A stretch of 64,000 bases of DNA from assembly GCF_021018805.1 (NCBI RefSeq), contig NC_086248.1:54379485-54443484 (forward strand). The letters run 5' to 3'. Below, piece after piece: positions 59,234 to 64,000 of this stretch. The position numbers and the translations under genes were made by a program. The notes under the pieces were generated by a model. The model had not been told where the DNA came from. It saw only the letters and a list, made by a program, of their open reading frames with translations, and ran no database searches. The stretch's first letter is position 1. Every line of letters begins with the position of its first letter. The DNA comes from Prinia subflava. Taxonomy: Eukaryota; Chordata; Aves; Passeriformes; Cisticolidae.

Positions 59234-59805
59234 TGTACTGGTTTGAAAGCAAAACCAGTGAGACTCTAAGTCAGAAATACAATTTAATAGAGAGAGAGAG
59301 AACAATCAACAAGAAAGGTAAAAATAAAATAAAGTAAGATAAATGCAATAGTACAAAGGACAACTGACAGAATGCAAACCTGACACCCTGTTGGTCAGGA
59401 TGTTGGAAGCAGCCTGATGTTAGTCCTCCAGGAGTGACAGATGTGGCTCCATTGAAGTAGAGATGATCTTCAAGAAAAGGGTCCAGTCACCCTCTGGCAA
59501 TCCAGTGGAAACAGGCTGCTCTGGTGTTTGGGATGGCTGGTTTTATCTCAGTGGAAAGGCTTTGGCTCCTCGCACTGGGTGGAGCATCCCACAGTGGAAT
59601 GAGGTGATGTTGTCAGTCATGTGAGAGACCTTAAATGGCCCATTCACAGGTGATGTCCCTCGGAGGAGGATGGGTGGAGGAAGAGATAAGGAGGCACTGC
59701 CTTATCTGGTGTTATCAGGAGTCCCATTAACAGAAGGCATCGGCCCTCTTTCCTCCCCTAGAGTTACAAGAAATAAGGAACAATATCTCCCAACCAGTTT
59801 CAACA
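59234..59805 (-). mobile_element. Solo LTR, ERVL-like
   Basis: A 572-bp unit starting tgtactggtttgaaagc and ending ccaaccagtttcaaca on the + strand, so TG...CA with short inverted ends. The edge shares tggtttgaaag with the provirus LTR edge, placing it in a related family and the same orientation. No internal retroviral sequence adjoins it, so it is probably a solo LTR left by LTR-LTR recombination. No clean target duplication is visible (left tatat, right gatga), which suggests age or a misplaced end. Confidence 0.75.
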
Positions 59806-62800
59806 GATGAAAATAGAATACACTTTTTTGGTTACATTTTTGAACCCAAGACATATATGCTGACTGCTACAAGGAATAATTCATTGACTGGTTGCCAACC
59901 AGTCTCACTGTTTAGATGTCACTGTTTAATGAGTGTGTGGGATCACAGTTTTGGGGAAAACAGGGATAAACCACACACTCAGAACCAAGTTTCCAGTGTG
60001 ACTCACCCAGTATTAAGAAGACAGCTGGTAATATACTAATTTTTTAAAAAAATCTGACCCATAAAAGTTAGCCTCCTCTTCCTTAATAAACTTCAGTGAG
60101 GCCACAGAGCCAACTAGGTTGAATAACTCTGCTTACTTCATTTTTTCTGTTTTTCTGATATAAGATTAGTCAACTTTTTCTGGGTGTTTTGTTTGTTTGC
60201 TTGTTTGGTGGTGGTGAGGTGTTTGGGGGGGCGGTTTGTCACCATGAGATTTCCTAGTTTTCTGAGCATTCAGATTAAAGTAGAAGTTCTTACTTCTCAT
60301 GCTTTGCTCATGTAAACAAGAGCTTGTTTTTGTAAAGACTGTCATTGTTTTTGCATTCTTCTCCGTGAGAGGAGGAGGTTGAATGACAGTCCTTTTGACC
60401 AACGTGGATGAGGGATGGGAATTCTACCCTCCAATCCATGGTCACCTTTCTAAAAGTATATAATAGAATGAAATAAACAAATCAGGGCTTTCCGCCCTTG
60501 ATCTGTCTTTTCTCTCAAGTTCCATCTGCGTGTGGTCATTTCAGCATGGCAAACAGCAACAGGGTTTCTTTTGCTTTTTGGGGTTTTTTTGGGGGGAGGA
60601 GGCAGCACGCTTGTTTGGGTTTTTTTCACAGGCAGCTGGATATAATCTGAGGACAATCTGAAAGGGAGTAAGAATAATCTATTCCCTGGATAAGGGACTC
60701 AAGGATTTGCTCTATCAGGGCAAATTTGCAGAGGTCTCTACTTTAGAAAGAGTATTTTAAATAGATTTAATAGTTATCTTTGAACTTTGTGTCACATTGC
60801 CCTCAGTCTTCTGGAATTGCGGCACATCTCTCAGTTAAACTAGATTTCTAACACTAAACCAAAGGATAAAACTAGGACTCTGTATTGAAGACCTGGCCAT
60901 TACCATAACTTCTGAGATTAGTATCTGTATCCAACACTAAAAAAACTACTTTTTCCTTGTTCTCACACGCCCTTGCCAGAGGGTAGACAGGAGGTGCATT
61001 GATAGGGGACCAATTAAACTAAACTGAGCCAAAAGCAGATAAAAGCTACACTGAAACCAGTGAGCCAAGGCATTCCTGACACTGTAAATATTTAGAAGTG
61101 CTACAGAAGGTCAGAGGGAAAATAAATTAATAGCCCAAGAACAGATCATTTGAGCATATGTTATTTCATTCAGAAATGAATGTCATCTTTGAGAAGTTAG
61201 ACACAGAGGGGAAAGGATTTAACAAAGACTGGGCAATTACAGCAGTTTTTTAACATTTCTAAGCAGCTCTTTGGATGATCATTTAGGAGAATGAAGAGAC
61301 AAAGCTTAAAGGCAAAGGACTGCTGATGGTTTGCAGTCTTTGAGTATACAGAATATCTGCAGCAGCTTAACTGAGGAATTACAACAGCTGCCCTTTCTCC
61401 TTTCACATCGTGGCTACCTTCAGGGTCACTGGGATGCTGAAACAGTATGGACGGATTGGAGCACAACAAAAGAGGTGAAAAGAGAAGAGAGAAAACAGAA
61501 TCAAGAAAATACACTGTTTCTAAATGGGAGGGAAACAAAGAAATACTAGATGAGGTTTCAAACAGCTCAAGAGCGAATGCTGCATTCCATACAGACAGGG
61601 TTTTTTTAAGTAGTAATTAATATTTAAATTGTGAAGAGGCAAAGGACCAGTGTCAGAACAAAACCTTGACAAGAAAGCCAACAGTCCAGTGAGACTCGTC
61701 TTCCCAAATGCTGCCGTGAGGTATCCCATCAAAACACGCACACCCTGAAGGGACACAGTCCTGACCCTCCTGGGCACACCTCTGACCCTCCAGACACACT
61801 CACTCTTCTCAAAAATCGGTCAGAAAACAGGCATTTACTTCACTCCTGCACATTTAGATCTTAAGCAAGAGCCCTTGGGGCAAGGTCTTGGTAGGGGAAG
61901 GGATGGTGGGAAGCTTTTCTGCAGTTTCAAATGTGACCTGGGGCCCTGAATGTGAACTGGAGTGAGAGGAGTCAGTGCTTCAAAAGACACCGGCTCTTCC
62001 AGTACAGCCTTTAAGCCGGAAAACCCTCTGCTTCCAGAGTCACCATAACTGCACAGCTGCGGGGAGGGAAATAAAACCGAAAAAAAGGACTTTGCTAACC
62101 ATGATAAATGGTTATAAAATACTATTTAGAGAGCACAGATGCTCCTGCCTTAGTTTACCAAAGCACACCGTGACATTAAACTGTCAGGCTGCAACGGTGT
62201 CAGAGCCGCAGACACTTTCTCTTTACCTGAATTCCAGGAGAGAATTGATGTGCTTTTGTGAAGTGGGAGCTACTCCATCAAGAGCCCAACAGAGACTGAC
62301 AGCAAAGCTAAAAAGCAAAATAGTGAAAAGGCAAAGAAAAGCAGAGATGCCCACATGTGGCAATCAGATCCTTTGAGTACTGCAGTACAGGGAAGGTATT
62401 AGAATAGAAAGGTCTGAAAGCTGCACTGATACTGCTGAAGCAAAATTTACATATATATATTTTTAGTAGCAGCAGAGACATTTGCATTCCAAGGCAAACT
62501 CGACAGGGATCTGGACATTGTTTAACTCCCTTCACTGTGTGCTATGTACTGTAACAGTGCAAAGGAACAGGCCAAGTCTGCTGACCTCGCAAACAATATC
62601 CAAAATGCATCAGCCTCAAAACAAATACACCTTACACTGCAAAAGAGAGAAAAGCAGCTGAGGCACAGCTCAGAGGCCTGAGGTAAGAGTGATTCCTCAA
62701 GGGCACCGGGACTCTGTTGAGGCTGGGCTAGGCGTGAAGCTTCGCTCAAGGGCAATCCCACAGTGTCAGCACCAGAGGCTTCCCTGGCTCAACTTGCCCA

Positions 62801-64000
62801 AGACCAAAAAATTTAGATAAGCAGCAGCAGCCTGTGTGTCACAGCAGCTTTATCCACGTGCTAGAAACTGAGAATCCACCTGAAGTGCTCAGAGAGTTCT
62901 TCAGCTGAACAATACATGAAGTCACCAGGATCGCAGCCCCCTCCCAGCATGAATAAGCCACAGTCACTATACAGTGAAGGAGAGGAAGAAACTGAACAGA
63001 TCTGCTGGATATCACACAAAACAAAATGACAATGGAAGTCAATCCAGAGATAAAAGGTTTCCCATGCAGACATCTGCATGACTGTTACTCATTTAAAATT
63101 TTCTACCCTGTGGTCAAGTGAGATGTGCAGAGACAAAAAAGACAATCTTTTTGACCAGGCTGAGAGGAACACAGGGATAGTGATGCACTCTATAAAGATG
63201 ATTAGAAGTCTTATTATATACACACATGCACACACATATATGGATTTGATGAAGGATATTACTATGACAGGTATACTGAACACCCGGAAGTAGGGACCAA
63301 TAGGCTGCAGAAGAGTAATGGATAAAAATTCCATGCCCTAGGGAGTGAGACATGCGTGCACTGAGAAACAACAGTTTCCATATAAAATTCACAGACTTCA
63401 TTGGACTCAAGTTCTAGGCAGAGAGAGAAGTAGATTGTGGTAACTGGGACCAGCCATGAGCAGAACAGTGAGTCATGTCCTGAAAGAGGCTTGGAGGTCA
63501 GAGGCTGCAAGCTGAACTATCAGGATGCCAACTATTCCTAAGCTTATGCATTGTGTAAGACATGAAGCTACACATTGAAACACATAAATAACTGCCTTGC
63601 AGAGCAGTTACTCAGAAAATGCACAAGAGGCAAAGCAATTCCTGACTTGGTTCTGAGGAATGTGCAGGATCTGGTTCCAAAAGCTGCAGAGGTGATTCTG
63701 CTATTCCCCAAATACACCAAACTGCAGGAGCAGCAACAGTACCTTCCCACATACCATACAACTTCATTTTCTTTAACTGAGACTAAATGTAAAGAAAACC
63801 AGCTACTTAAAAAGATAAACTTCAAAAATATAAGTCATCAGTTACAGTGTTTGCAAGAGGAAAAACCACTATAATAAAGGCTAAATTAATTAAAATATTA
63901 AACCCTTTTGTTATTCTATCATTCTGACAAAAGAATTAGTTCCTTGACAATTTAAAGACATGTCTATCTAGGAAATACATTTTAAAAAATAAAAAGAATC
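59806..64000. other. Intergenic DNA to right edge
   Basis: No gene recognised. It contains G/T-rich simple tracts at 60180-60236 and 60570-60605, a (CA)n-like run at 63218-63241 and a possible ancient CR1 coding fragment at about 63595-63700. Confidence 0.6.
63595..63700 (+). mobile_element. Possible old CR1 endonuclease fragment
   Basis: One + frame reads EQLLRKCTRGKAIPDLVLRN followed by VQDLVPKAAEV. This resembles the CR1 ORF2 endonuclease stretch with TRG, then a DLVLTN-type motif. It is a short, single-motif match from memory and could be chance. Confidence 0.35.

Overview
The window is vertebrate nuclear DNA, almost certainly from a bird and probably a songbird. The evidence is small exons with GT-AG introns, a laminin gene whose protein closely follows the vertebrate alpha-2 chain, CR1 retroposon 3' tails with the avian 8-base terminal repeat, and a young ERVL-like endogenous retrovirus. 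There are no bacterial features (no operons, ribosome binding sites or CRISPR arrays).

Region 1 (1-35,860, + strand) is the 3' end of LAMA2, laminin subunit alpha-2. I could place eighteen consecutive coding exons. Every splice junction is GT-AG and every phase joins correctly, giving 915 residues from late LG1 through LG2, LG3, the LG3-LG4 hinge, LG4 and LG5 to the stop codon. One exon is a 12-nt microexon (9889-9900) encoding S-M-K-A. The LG3 furin site is present twice in tandem. A canonical poly(A) signal lies 78 bases past the stop. LG1-3 bind integrins and LG4-5 bind glycosylated alpha-dystroglycan, so this part of the gene encodes the cell-binding end of the muscle and Schwann-cell basement-membrane laminins (laminin-211/221).

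Region 2 (35,860-51,414) is AT-rich intergenic DNA in which I recognise no gene, only a CR1 tail, simple repeats and small duplications.

Region 3 (51,415-58,261, - strand) is a nearly complete ERVL-like provirus. Its two 783/786-bp LTRs differ by only five substitutions and one 3-bp indel. Between them gag, protease, reverse transcriptase, RNase H and integrase all lie in one reading frame, broken by four stop codons but no frameshift. There is no env. The gag product is unusual: it begins with hydrophobic, membrane-like segments and has no CCHC zinc knuckle.

Region 4 (58,262-64,000) is intergenic, with a second LTR (probably a solo LTR, 59,234-59,805, same orientation and related ends) and a possible ancient CR1 coding fragment near the right edge.

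I found no wholly new gene system. The points most worth checking are the microexon and its nearby second copy, the doubled furin site, and the structure of the young provirus.
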